Assembly (NCBI GenBank): GCA_963784575.1
Contig: CAWARU010000001.1
Location: 3,162,001-3,226,000 of the forward strand
Source of the DNA: CAWARU01 sp963784575
Lineage (GTDB): Bacteria > Pseudomonadota > Gammaproteobacteria > UBA6186 > Azoamicaceae
Reading direction: 5' to 3'
DNA: 64,000 nt
Positions within the stretch are counted from its first letter, which is position 1. Every line of letters begins with the position of its first letter. The notes below the pieces were generated by a model. The model made no database searches. It was not told the origin of the DNA and saw only the letters and a list, made by a program, of their open reading frames with translations. The position numbers and the translations under genes were made by a program. Below, piece after piece: positions 53,101 through 61,523 of this stretch.

Positions 53101-54248
53101 ATGTGGAAAAACAGGACAATGAATGAGCAGCGGCGATGAATATGATCTCACTCATGATGAGCATGGCTTTAAGTGTGCTCATCGGTACAGCTGGGTTGCA
53201 ATGGCTTGCAATCACAGAGTACCAATATTACGACACGAAGCGTTCTCATCATGAAATAGAAAAGATCTTTGCTACCTTCCGCTATTTTCAGTCGGAGATA
53301 AAAAAAAGTAATTACCTAGCGTCTTGCTTTAATAAAGACTTAACATGCAACTGCAGAGTAGAATTGAATAATGCATTTTTGAACCCTAATATGATGCCTT
53401 ACCCTCGCTTTGAGCAAACAAAGACAGTAAAAAAATCCGATAAAGTCGAAAGGGATAGGGATGTGGGAATCGATGGGGGGATCGAAAAAATCGAGAGAGT
53501 CGGTACAGCAAAAAAGAATCATTCGATTGTGCCCCCTAATTTTGCCGTTTTTGGTTTTACTGCAAATTATGAAAATTGTACTAAATTGCCAGACTTTATT
53601 TATAAAAACATCAAACCAGAAACAGAAGTGTTAGTCATTTATAATACTGTTTCAACGCCAAGTTTTAAATTGACGAAGCCGGTGTTTAAAATCTCAGAAC
53701 TTCAAGTTCCGAGCAGATCTGGTATTTGGGAGAATGTAACTCTTTTGATCAAGGATGCTATAAGCTGCGATTTTTTTGTCAAGGATACGTCAGGGCTTCT
53801 AAAGCTAGAACGCATTGCTTTAAGGAATGTCAGTGCAACACTGAGTAACGAACCTGAGCTTAGTAAAGAATATGGGATTGGATCAAAGGTAACCCCACTG
53901 CAAACAGCTTTGTACTACATTGGAGAAAAGAAAGGCGAGTCTAGTCTTTATCGTCGCGATTTGCAGCGCGAAGTATGTGATGAAATCCTGGCTGGGATAT
54001 CAAAAATTGAATATCAATACGGGATCTATGATTCCAAAAATAGCTGCATTTCTTATTGGAAGGCAGAGCAAGTGGAAAATTTAAAGGTTTGGAAGGAAGT
54101 TAGATCACTCCGAATAAGAATTACAGCAGAAGAAGAAAAGCCTTCCATTTTTCAGAGAGTATGGGGCAAAAGAAAAAATGCCTCCGTTTGGATGCTTGAA
54201 GTAGCTCTACCCAATTGGAATACCGCAGAAGTAGGTTCCTATGAATAA
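53101..54248 (+). pseudogene. PilW-like minor pilin with separated leader peptide
   Basis: The body, open from ATG 53136, is 370 residues and begins MNMISLMMSMALSVLIGTAG, which aligns with the pilin transmembrane helix but has Ser where Glu+5 is expected. Just upstream, ATG 53101 with ribosome site AGGGTGG encodes MWKNRTMNEQRR then stops at 53137-53139, overlapping the 53136 start. M-W-K...N-E-Q-R looks like a prepilin leader normally ending in Gly directly before the helix. So one base may have been lost near 53131-53135, or the two frames are coupled through ATGA. The rest has Cys pairs (CNCRV) and a charged linker like PilW. Function is doubtful. Confidence 0.6.
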
Positions 54249-54399
54249 ACAAAAAAACAATGGCAAACAAAAAGGAATCATATTAATACTTGTCATGGTA
54301 TTGCTGAGCCTGATTTCGATTTATTCACTCTATATATTAGAAAAGCAATTATTATTATTTGAAATAATTAATCATTCACAGAGAGAAGCTTCCTTTTAA
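54241..54399 (+). CDS. PilX-like minor pilin, N-terminal fragment only
   Basis: 52 codons starting ATG at 54241, overlapping the PilW-like stop by 8 nt. It encodes QKGIILILVMVLLSLISIYS, which matches the Q-x-G-x-x-L-x-x-x-L-x-L-L pilin helix of PilX/GspK types, then a short hydrophilic end (NHSQREASF) where PilX proteins continue with R-A-x-x-A-A-E. The stop at 54397 cuts off the whole globular domain. It is too short to be a normal minor pilin; probably a truncated remnant, or a helix-only pilin. Confidence 0.55.
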   Translation: MNKQKNNGKQKGIILILVMVLLSLISIYSLYILEKQLLLFEIINHSQREASF

Positions 54400-54521
54400 A
54401 AATACTTTTACTTAGAATGATAGTTACCAACTAAGTATTTGCTGGGCATCTGTTACTGCATTAATATTTATATGTTCTTGCAATAAATATTTCAAAAGAG
54501 AAAAAATAACTTGTAAGGTTG

Positions 54522-54550
54522 TTGACAAGATTTGACAAGCTGAGTAATGT
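54522..54550 (+). promoter_or_regulatory. strong sigma-70 promoter candidate for the second porin
   Basis: Perfect TTGACA at 54522-54527, a 17-nt spacer, and TAATGT at 54545-54550. Transcription would begin near 54557, about 57 nt before the porin ATG. Confidence 0.7.
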
Positions 54551-54613
54551 ATGTGTTTAGTGCCCTGCATTGGCATAATTGGAATATAATGCGCACATTA
54601 GGAGAGGGTGTTC

Positions 54614-56110
54614 ATGAAAAATCGTTCTATAACATTGAAAAAAATTGGTCTCGCTTTAGCAAGTCTTGGAGCTATGGCTATTTCTGGCAGCGTTTTAGCT
54701 GCTATGCAAGTCTCCACAGAAGGCGGCTTAAGAGTGTGGGATCCTGAAAATGAAGCTTATTGGTTCAGAGTTGGTGGCCGATTAGAATTTGATGAAGTAT
54801 TTTATTCAGGAAGTTGGCGGGATCGAAGAAGAAACTTCGCTTCCAGCGGCAATATTCGACGTGGATATCTTGCCTTGGGTGGTGGTGTTGGCTGTGACTG
54901 GATATATAATTTGACTTTGGATTTTGGCCGCACTTTCCACAGAAGAAACTTAGCAGATAGGCATCGAGTGCATCATGGCGTTACCATCATTGAAGACGCT
55001 TGGCTAGGTTATACGGGACTTTGGGATTGTACTAGAGTACGATTTGGTCAATTTACCCCACTTACCACGCTCGATGGCTGGGGCAATTATGGCATTAATA
55101 ATGGCCAGATGTTCTTGGAATCAGCTCTTGGCACGAGAGCTTTTGATGTACCTTCTTATGTCAATACCAGTTCTACCAGCATGAAAGGTTTCGGTGTTAT
55201 TTTAGAAACTGAACTTGCTGATATGATTACTTTTGGTGCAACCATTTATCAACCAGCGCATGGGCCAGAAAATAATTATGGTAATCGCGCTAAGAGCGAC
55301 AGAGTGGGTGGCGCAGTGAGAATCACCTTCGTTCCAATGCATGAAGAAGGTTGTGTTCAACACTTTGGAGTTTTAGGCCGTGTTCAAGATCTCAATCATT
55401 GGAATGGTCGCTTCTTCCCGTTCAATGGCGTTTACAATCAATTGTTCTTCACTACGCCAGAAGTGGTATCCAGGAATTATATTGGCGTATTTGAATCCAG
55501 CAATGCTGGGCTGACAGGCATTCCTGTACATGATACACATGGTAGCCCGGTTGTATTAGATGCTGGTCCGCTACGTGCCAAGAGCTACAATCATATAGCG
55601 GGTGAGTACGCAGGAATTTGGGGACCCATTACAGTGGCAGCTGAATATCACTATGCCACAGTGATTCGATTCCCAAGAGAGCCATTATCTAATGCTAATG
55701 CAACTGCTGTTTGGGGTTCACCTCAAAATATCTTGGATCGCGGCAACTTGCATTTCCACGCCTGGCATGTTCAAGCAGGTTATGTGTTGACTGGCGAATC
55801 ACGCGGCTATGATTTTGCGCGAGGCGCTTTCGATGGCATCGAACCTTGCTGTGATTGGGGAGCTTGGGAAGTCACAACCCGTTATAGTTCTCTGAGCCTA
55901 AATAGTGGTAATGTCTATGGCGGTACAGGTCGCAATTGGACAATCGGTCTAAACTGGTTTGTTAATTGCCATGTTCGCTTCATGTTCAACTATATACGAG
56001 CTGATCTGAAGCCAACCTTCCATGCTCGTGTTGGACAGCAGCCACCGACTGGAACAGAAATCAAACGTAGACTGGATATCTTCGGTTTACGAGCTCAGGT
56101 GGTATTCTAA
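54614..56110 (+). CDS. OprP/OprO-like outer membrane porin, second copy
   Basis: 498 residues from the ATG at 54614 (ribosome site GGAGAGGG); a GTG two codons earlier is unlikely. Signal peptide MKNRSITLKK...SGSVLA, then the conserved opening AYWFRVGGRLEFDEVFYSG, RDRRRNF and RRGYL typical of phosphate-selective porins. Beta-strands rich in Tyr, Trp and Gly follow, and the terminal strand RLDIFGLRAQVVF ends on Phe as required for BAM recognition. It is a paralogue of the porin at 10858-12483, sharing the opening and the DIFG ending. It has its own promoter and terminator, so it is a single-gene unit, probably abundant. Confidence 0.86.
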   Translation: MKNRSITLKKIGLALASLGAMAISGSVLAAMQVSTEGGLRVWDPENEAYWFRVGGRLEFDEVFYSGSWRDRRRNFASSGNIRRGYLALGGGVGCDWIYNLTLDFGRTFHRRNLADRHRVHHGVTIIEDAWLGYTGLWDCTRVRFGQFTPLTTLDGWGNYGINNGQMFLESALGTRAFDVPSYVNTSSTSMKGFGVILETELADMITFGATIYQPAHGPENNYGNRAKSDRVGGAVRITFVPMHEEGCVQHFGVLGRVQDLNHWNGRFFPFNGVYNQLFFTTPEVVSRNYIGVFESSNAGLTGIPVHDTHGSPVVLDAGPLRAKSYNHIAGEYAGIWGPITVAAEYHYATVIRFPREPLSNANATAVWGSPQNILDRGNLHFHAWHVQAGYVLTGESRGYDFARGAFDGIEPCCDWGAWEVTTRYSSLSLNSGNVYGGTGRNWTIGLNWFVNCHVRFMFNYIRADLKPTFHARVGQQPPTGTEIKRRLDIFGLRAQVVF

Positions 56111-56184
56111 AGTTCTTTGAAATTGTAGAACTATAGAACTATCGAGCTATAAAAATTGTCATAGGTTATTATGACATCCAAAGG

Positions 56185-56220
56185 GAAGCCTCATACCAAT
56201 ATGGTATGGGGCTTTCTTTT
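56185..56220 (+). terminator. rho-independent terminator after the second porin
   Basis: AAGCCTCATACC (56186-56197) pairs with GGTATGGGGCTT (56203-56214) in a 12-bp stem with one T-G pair and a 5-nt loop, followed by TCTTTTATT. It starts about 75 nt after the porin stop. Confidence 0.85.
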
Positions 56221-56334
56221 ATTACGTTGCAATAAATGAGGTTGTCATCATTGAAGTAAGGTCATAAAAGCTATTACCATTAAGCTTCATGAAACATCTT
56301 GCAGCTTGTAACATGCTGAAAGCCATTATACAAT

Positions 56335-57270
56335 ATGAATATGAGTTATCTAAATAAGTATCACGGATGCGATGGACATTATGGGGTGTTGAACTCTGTA
56401 ATGGGCTTAAAAAAATACCTACTAGGAATTATTTCTTTACCAAGGATACTACCTTTATCGAGAATAATATCTTTATCGGGAATGATATTTTTCGCAAGAA
56501 TGCTGCTGAGAGTAAAAAGAATACATATCGTAGTCATTACTTTGCTTTTATCAGCCGTTCTTTCGGGATGCTGCTATAAAAACTGTCAGGATTCGTTAGA
56601 AGGATATAACCGCGGCATGTATGGAATAAATAAAGGAGTTGATAGAGTTTTTGTGAAACCTTTTGCCTATATCTATCAAGGTGCTGTTCCTAAACCCTTC
56701 CGTTTAATGGTGGGAAATTTTTTCCAGAATTTAAGAACAATTCCAACCATAGTAAATGATCTTCTGCAGGGCAATGGCAAATGCTTTTGCGATGATACTG
56801 CGCGACTTATTATTAATACGACATTAGGTGTGGGTGGATTATTTGACATAGCGGCTTACGCAGGTTTGGAAAGAAGATATGTAGATTTTGGCCTAACCTT
56901 AGGAAAGTGGGGCTATAGAGAGTCTATTTATATAGTGCTGCCTTTCTTTGGTCCGAGTACCATTCGAGATTCCATTGGAATGGGGGTGACCTATTATATG
57001 AGCGTATGGCCATATATTCCTAAGATCAAGATTCATCACCATAAAGCAATTGGACTCCGAAATGGTTTGTTTATTGTGGATGCAATCGATACTAGGGCAA
57101 GGTTGTTTGAAACTGAAGCCCTCATCGAAACAGCAGCAGTGGACGAGTATACTTTTGTACGCGATGCTTATTTGCAGAATCGTTTGTTTGAGATTGATGG
57201 ATGTGGTTCCGCACCACCAATTGGTCCAACCAGTGTCCCAGTTGATGTATTGCAAGGTCCACCGGAATAA
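56335..57270 (+). CDS. mlaA: MlaA/VacJ family outer membrane lipoprotein
   Basis: Removes misplaced phospholipids from the outer leaflet of the outer membrane as part of the Mla retrograde pathway. Family segments are clear: DSLEGYNRGMYGINKGVDR, YIYQGAVPKPFRLMVGNFFQNLRTIPTIVNDLLQG, TLGVGGLFDIA, YVDFGLTLGKWG, YIVLPFFGPSTIRDSIG and ALIETAAVDEYTFVRDAYLQNR. The lipobox is VLSGC. The longest frame starts at 56335, but residues 1-55 are not MlaA-like and partly repetitive (LPRILPLSRIISLSG). The ATG at 56500 gives a proper signal peptide MLLRVKRIHIVVITLLLSAVLSGC and may be the true start, although neither has a clear ribosome site. Other mla genes are not in the window. Confidence 0.92.
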   Translation: MNMSYLNKYHGCDGHYGVLNSVMGLKKYLLGIISLPRILPLSRIISLSGMIFFARMLLRVKRIHIVVITLLLSAVLSGCCYKNCQDSLEGYNRGMYGINKGVDRVFVKPFAYIYQGAVPKPFRLMVGNFFQNLRTIPTIVNDLLQGNGKCFCDDTARLIINTTLGVGGLFDIAAYAGLERRYVDFGLTLGKWGYRESIYIVLPFFGPSTIRDSIGMGVTYYMSVWPYIPKIKIHHHKAIGLRNGLFIVDAIDTRARLFETEALIETAAVDEYTFVRDAYLQNRLFEIDGCGSAPPIGPTSVPVDVLQGPPE

Positions 57271-57290
57271 TAAGCCCGCTGGAATAAAAA

Positions 57291-58485
57291 ATGGCAACAA
57301 AAACTACTGATAAAATATTAGTCATCGACGATGATGCAGCCATGCGTCAGAAAATCTCTTTATATTTAGAAGATGGCGGTTTTGAAGTGATAGAAGCTTC
57401 TGATGGAACATCGGGACTTGAAATGTTTCGAAAAGAAAAACCCGATTTGATTTTGCTTGATTTGCAAATGATCGGTCTATCGGGTATGGAAGTTTTAGAT
57501 GTATTGATTGATGAAGCACCACAAACCTCAGCTGTAGTGATGTCAGAGATAGAGAAAATGGCTGATGTGATAAATGCCCTGAAGCGCGGTGCCTCCGATT
57601 ATGTGATGAAACCGATCAGTGACATGACTGTTCTCGAGCATGCCATTGCAAAAACTTTAGAACGCGCGCGTTTGGTGGAGCAGAACAGGATATATCGTGA
57701 ACAACTTGAGAAAGCAAATCTAGCCCTGAAGAAAAATTTGGATATCTTGGAGCAAGATCAAGCAGCGGGGCGCAGTGTCCAGATGCGTCTTTTGCCAGAA
57801 CAGAATGTGGAGTTTGGATCCTATAAATTTGCCCATGGTGTAAGATCCTTCGCTTTATCTGAGCGGCGATTTTGTAGATTATTTTAAAATTAACGATGAG
57901 AAAATTGGCTTTTACATCGCTGATGTATCAGGCCATGGCGCTTCTTCTGCATTCGTCACTGTGCTCCTGAAGAGTGCGGTTGCTTTGAGCCTCACGCATT
58001 ATCAAACCAGTGGCGACACAACTATTTTAGAACCTGATAAACTTCTTGCCAAAATAAGCAAGGAGATTCATTCCGCAAAGCTTGGCAAATATCTGACTAT
58101 TATTTATGGTGTGTTGGATTTAAAAACCAATATATTAGAATATAGTGTTGGCGGACATTATCCGAATCCTATCCTATTGGATAAAGGCCATGCCAGATAC
58201 TTCGACGGCAAGAGTTTTCCAGTCGGTATCATGAAAGAGGCAAATTTCCCAAAATTTAAGCTTGAAATGCCGGACCAAGGCCAATTGGTTCTTTTTTCCG
58301 ATGGCGTGATGGAAATTTTGCCGCAGAGTGACTTGCCGAGCAAAGAAAAAGCGATCCTCGATATGGTGGAACATAATGATGGCACCATAGATTATTTTAG
58401 AAAAAAATTAAATCTTGAGACTAAGGATGGCGAAAAAGTGGGATTGCCCGATGATGTCACCATATTACTAGTGAAGCGAGCATAA
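57291..58485 (+). pseudogene. response regulator with PP2C-type (SpoIIE) phosphatase domain, frame broken
   Basis: A receiver domain (LVIDDDAAMR, phospho-acceptor Asp57 in LILLDLQM, Lys107 in YVMKPIS) is followed by a coiled-coil linker and a SpoIIE-like Ser/Thr phosphatase domain. The layout resembles RssB-like or stress-signalling regulators. The first frame stops at 57887. The second frame carries PSLYLSGDFVDYFKI, DVSGHGASSAF, LVLFSDGVME and LPDDVTILLV to 58485. The two join if one A near 57842-57843 is skipped, giving a protein of about 397 residues with the normal FAHGV...PSLYLSGDF junction. Either a recent inactivating insertion or a sequence error. It follows mlaA by 20 nt. Confidence 0.85.
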
Positions 58486-58554
58486 ATGCATGGCACTGTC
58501 CAATTTTGACTACATCTAATTGGGAGACCTCGAACAATCAGTTACATTGAACAA

Positions 58555-59406
58555 TTACATGATAACACACCAGATACTTTCATATAAATTAAGTCGGGCG
58601 AGATTTTGTCCTGCTTGCGGATGATTCTGATCAGCAGCAAGTTGCAGCCATTTTCTTGCTTCTTTAAGATCTTTTTTGGTTCCTTGGCCAGAAAAGTACA
58701 GCATGCCAACCAAGTTTCTTGCAGAAGCAACGCCAGCTTCAGCAGCAATCAGCCCATGTTTCAAAGATTTTTGAAAATCAGGTTTCTCTCTGTAGCCATA
58801 GCCCTTATAATAGCTATGTCCTAAAATGCTGTGTGCTGGTACGAATCCTTCTTTTACACATTTCTCAGCTAATCTTTTGATGTCCTCCTGTGGAGAATCC
58901 CCTTTCTGCCAAATGGGAATTTTCCGAGGAACATTGTTTCCGTTTTCTTGCTCCCAATCACATTCATCACAATAGAGATTTGACGCCATACAGAACAGAG
59001 CGGGTATATAGCCGCTGTCTCCTGCCTTAGCATAATACTCTTTGGCTTTATTGTAGTCAGAGATCACAATGCCGCCAATAGCACGAGCATGACATAGTCC
59101 AAGCGCACACACGCCTACCGGACTTCCAACATCTTGCTTTGCCTTTAGTATCCATTTATGACCTTCGCGTTCGTTAATGATTTGCCCATGCCAACCGAAG
59201 CAGAAAGTCATTCCTAGCATCAATTGAGCATTCGAATTGCCTACCGAGGCGCGCTTTTGCAGTTCGTCAAAGCTCTGTAAATATTCTTTGCTGGTAAGTT
59301 CTGGAAGGGGGGAAAATTGCATAGCTTGGGCAAATTGAGGTTTTTCTGCTTGCCTTTTAAATTCAGTGGTAATTTTAGTAATAACTTCTCGAGATTTCTC
59401 GGACAT
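58555..59406 (-). CDS. SEL1-repeat protein
   Basis: 283 residues without a signal peptide. SEL1 units are visible: NSNAQLMLGMTFCFGW, KAKEYYAKAGDSGYIPALFCMA, KCVKEGFVPAHSILGHSYYKGYGY, ASARNLVGMLYFSGQGTKKDLKEARKWLQLAADQNHPQAG. SEL1 proteins serve as interaction scaffolds, and in intracellular bacteria many act on the host; no direct evidence here. AGGAG six nt upstream supports the start. It is the last gene of a minus-strand set with the 690-residue membrane protein and two kinase-like proteins. Confidence 0.8.
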   Translation of the reverse strand: MSEKSREVITKITTEFKRQAEKPQFAQAMQFSPLPELTSKEYLQSFDELQKRASVGNSNAQLMLGMTFCFGWHGQIINEREGHKWILKAKQDVGSPVGVCALGLCHARAIGGIVISDYNKAKEYYAKAGDSGYIPALFCMASNLYCDECDWEQENGNNVPRKIPIWQKGDSPQEDIKRLAEKCVKEGFVPAHSILGHSYYKGYGYREKPDFQKSLKHGLIAAEAGVASARNLVGMLYFSGQGTKKDLKEARKWLQLAADQNHPQAGQNLARLNLYESIWCVIM

Positions 59407-59450
59407 TGATGCTCCTCGTGATTTCTGATTTTAGAATAGTACGATCTGAA

Positions 59451-61523
59451 TTATGAAAATTTTCGGCCTGAACTTTTTGGTCTTTCTGTCAAAATATAGG
59501 CCAACATGTTTAAAACATCAGCCTTGCAGCAGTTTAGGTTGCCAAGTTCCTGATCGATTTCATCCAGGTCTTCGATACTCAAGCCAATTGCTTTGAAGGC
59601 ATTCGAGAGCTCAGAAATAAAGGCACTACTCACTGAACCCGCTCTATCTCTGCCATGAGAAAAATGAAAACTGGCATGGAATTCTTTGTAAACTTGAATG
59701 AGATAACCGGAGTCGGTTCTTCGGCAATTTAATCTCAAATCTCTGGCCAATGTTAGAATCTCATGCTCTGATATTGTTCTATTGAGGCTCTTTTCTGTGC
59801 GCTTCAATATTGATCTCAGCAATATCTTATTGCAATCTGGATAAAATAACAAGATTTCAGTTTTTCTTTTTAATTTAGAGGCGCTTTCAGCTTCAGCTTC
59901 AGATAGAAGATCATTTTCAGTTTGAGTTTGAGTTTGAGTTTGAATTTGGGCTTGATCTTGAGCTTGAGTTTCAGTTTCAAGTTCAGTTTCTGGTTTTATC
60001 CTCCTGGTTTTTTTCTTGGGCTCTTTCCTGACCGGTTCTTCAGGAAAGACTACATTTTGAGCTTGAAAGGAAACCGCTTTAATAGAGGAAAAGGCAGAGG
60101 AAATATCGGGCTGCGTGCGAGATTTTTGCAGAGAAAATTCCGCAGATAACTTTTGAATAGACTGCCCAAAAGTATCAATTCTTTGATTCGATAGTTTATT
60201 GGAAACTTGGTTTTGAGGAACAATTTTTTCTGAAGCAAGAATTTCAGTTGATTTCTGTGAGGTCTGTTCAATAAGATCGATAATATTATCCACGACATGA
60301 AGGAAATTTTTGTAAAACTTGAAATTGCCATAAATATTGATATATCTCGCTATTGAAACCAAGCGCCATTTTTGATCTTTAAACTTCGTGAGATCATTCA
60401 AATATTTATGAATATGATCTGAAGACTCTTTATGAGCTATTTTTTTAGCTATGTCTTTATCATAACCCAATTTGAGCGCCTGCTCGTAAAGAGAATTGCG
60501 AAGTGGAAAAAGATATTCTTGGTTCATTGCTGAATCAGGGTTTTTTAATGCTTCAAGGGTGGTTTGAAAAAAATCCACAGAACCTGCAGCATATTTACTC
60601 AATTCATAGATGGCTGTAATACTGTTGAACTTGAATCCTAAGCTGTTTAACAGTCCAATAATAGGAATGTTCCCAAGTACTTTGCGAGCCTTCCTATGTT
60701 TACTAAAATCAATTTGATTCAAAATAATTTGAAGTATCGCGATAGCAATGGCAATTTTGGGTGAGAAGACGTAATTGAGGAAAATCGTAAATGGTGTTGC
60801 AAAGCTTGGGAATTCCTGTCTTGCTTTAACTTCAGATATCATTGCGTTTATGGTGTTCGTATATTGTTCCGGTGAGAACCATATTCGATTTAAGAATAGA
60901 TGTAAGGGTTCAACCAAGGATGCCATAATATAGAGTGAGGCTAAGAACTCCACCAAATAAGTTGTGTATACATAGTTGAAATTGCGTGTTTGGGATCCAA
61001 GTTCTGAAGCGATAAGCTCAGTTTTTGTTAGTTTTTCAGAACTTTTTAACCAACGCTCAATTTTATCGCGCTCGAGCTTTAGTTCATCCAGGTTCGTTTT
61101 GAGTTTTCTCGCACTTTTCTTATTGCCACTCTGTTTTTGTTTCAAGGCATCATTGATCTCGGAAAGTTTATTTTGAAATTTTTTGCGATCATAATGTAGT
61201 TTTAATCTTTGATGGGCATCCTCTCCGAACATGATTAGTATTTTACTAAGATCAAGGGCAGCATCGATCATTAAAACCTCACCCGATTTATCGAGAAACT
61301 GAGTGAATGTGAAAGATTGTAGGAAATCCATTTTCGTTTCAACTAATTGTGCAAAGAGTTGTGTATCTTCATTTGGATATTTGTCAGGAGATAGAGTTTT
61401 AACAAATGCGCTGATTTGAATTAAAGACCATCCCAATAGAGCTTTGCCCGCGATAGTAATGATGCTAGGAGCAGTTCTAGGGCTGAAAACGAGGTATACT
61501 TTATAAATGAATTTTGAGAACAT
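59451..61523 (-). CDS. multi-TM coiled-coil protein with basic C-terminal domain, unknown function
   Basis: 690 residues, no family recognised. Hydrophobic segments at about 18-40, 188-211, 244-270 and 282-297 suggest four membrane helices. A coiled coil spans about 112-165. A low-complexity stretch near 510-537 consists of T-E-T-x and Q-T repeats, encoded by hexanucleotide repeats in the DNA. Residues about 560-650 form a compact-looking domain (RSILKRTEKSLNRTISEHEIL, GYLIQVYKEFHASFHFSHGR). The protein ends RPKSSGRKFS. Its ATG directly abuts the upstream stop (TAAATG), so translation is coupled to the kinase-like gene. A membrane or secreted role is likely; anything more specific is guesswork. 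Confidence 0.75.
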   Translation of the reverse strand: MFSKFIYKVYLVFSPRTAPSIITIAGKALLGWSLIQISAFVKTLSPDKYPNEDTQLFAQLVETKMDFLQSFTFTQFLDKSGEVLMIDAALDLSKILIMFGEDAHQRLKLHYDRKKFQNKLSEINDALKQKQSGNKKSARKLKTNLDELKLERDKIERWLKSSEKLTKTELIASELGSQTRNFNYVYTTYLVEFLASLYIMASLVEPLHLFLNRIWFSPEQYTNTINAMISEVKARQEFPSFATPFTIFLNYVFSPKIAIAIAILQIILNQIDFSKHRKARKVLGNIPIIGLLNSLGFKFNSITAIYELSKYAAGSVDFFQTTLEALKNPDSAMNQEYLFPLRNSLYEQALKLGYDKDIAKKIAHKESSDHIHKYLNDLTKFKDQKWRLVSIARYINIYGNFKFYKNFLHVVDNIIDLIEQTSQKSTEILASEKIVPQNQVSNKLSNQRIDTFGQSIQKLSAEFSLQKSRTQPDISSAFSSIKAVSFQAQNVVFPEEPVRKEPKKKTRRIKPETELETETQAQDQAQIQTQTQTQTENDLLSEAEAESASKLKRKTEILLFYPDCNKILLRSILKRTEKSLNRTISEHEILTLARDLRLNCRRTDSGYLIQVYKEFHASFHFSHGRDRAGSVSSAFISELSNAFKAIGLSIEDLDEIDQELGNLNCCKADVLNMLAYILTERPKSSGRKFS
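59917..59992. repeat. hexanucleotide repeat inside the 690-residue gene
   Basis: Tandem TTTGAG/TTTCAG-type units on the plus strand encode the Q-T and E-T repeats on the minus strand. The first four units are nearly identical, later ones degenerate. Copy number may vary by slippage without shifting the frame. Confidence 0.7.

Noticed and set aside
56441..56500. Coding repeat upstream of the MlaA signal peptide as part of MlaA
   Set aside because: Not MlaA-like; probably untranslated leader sequence before the ATG at 56500, though not proven.
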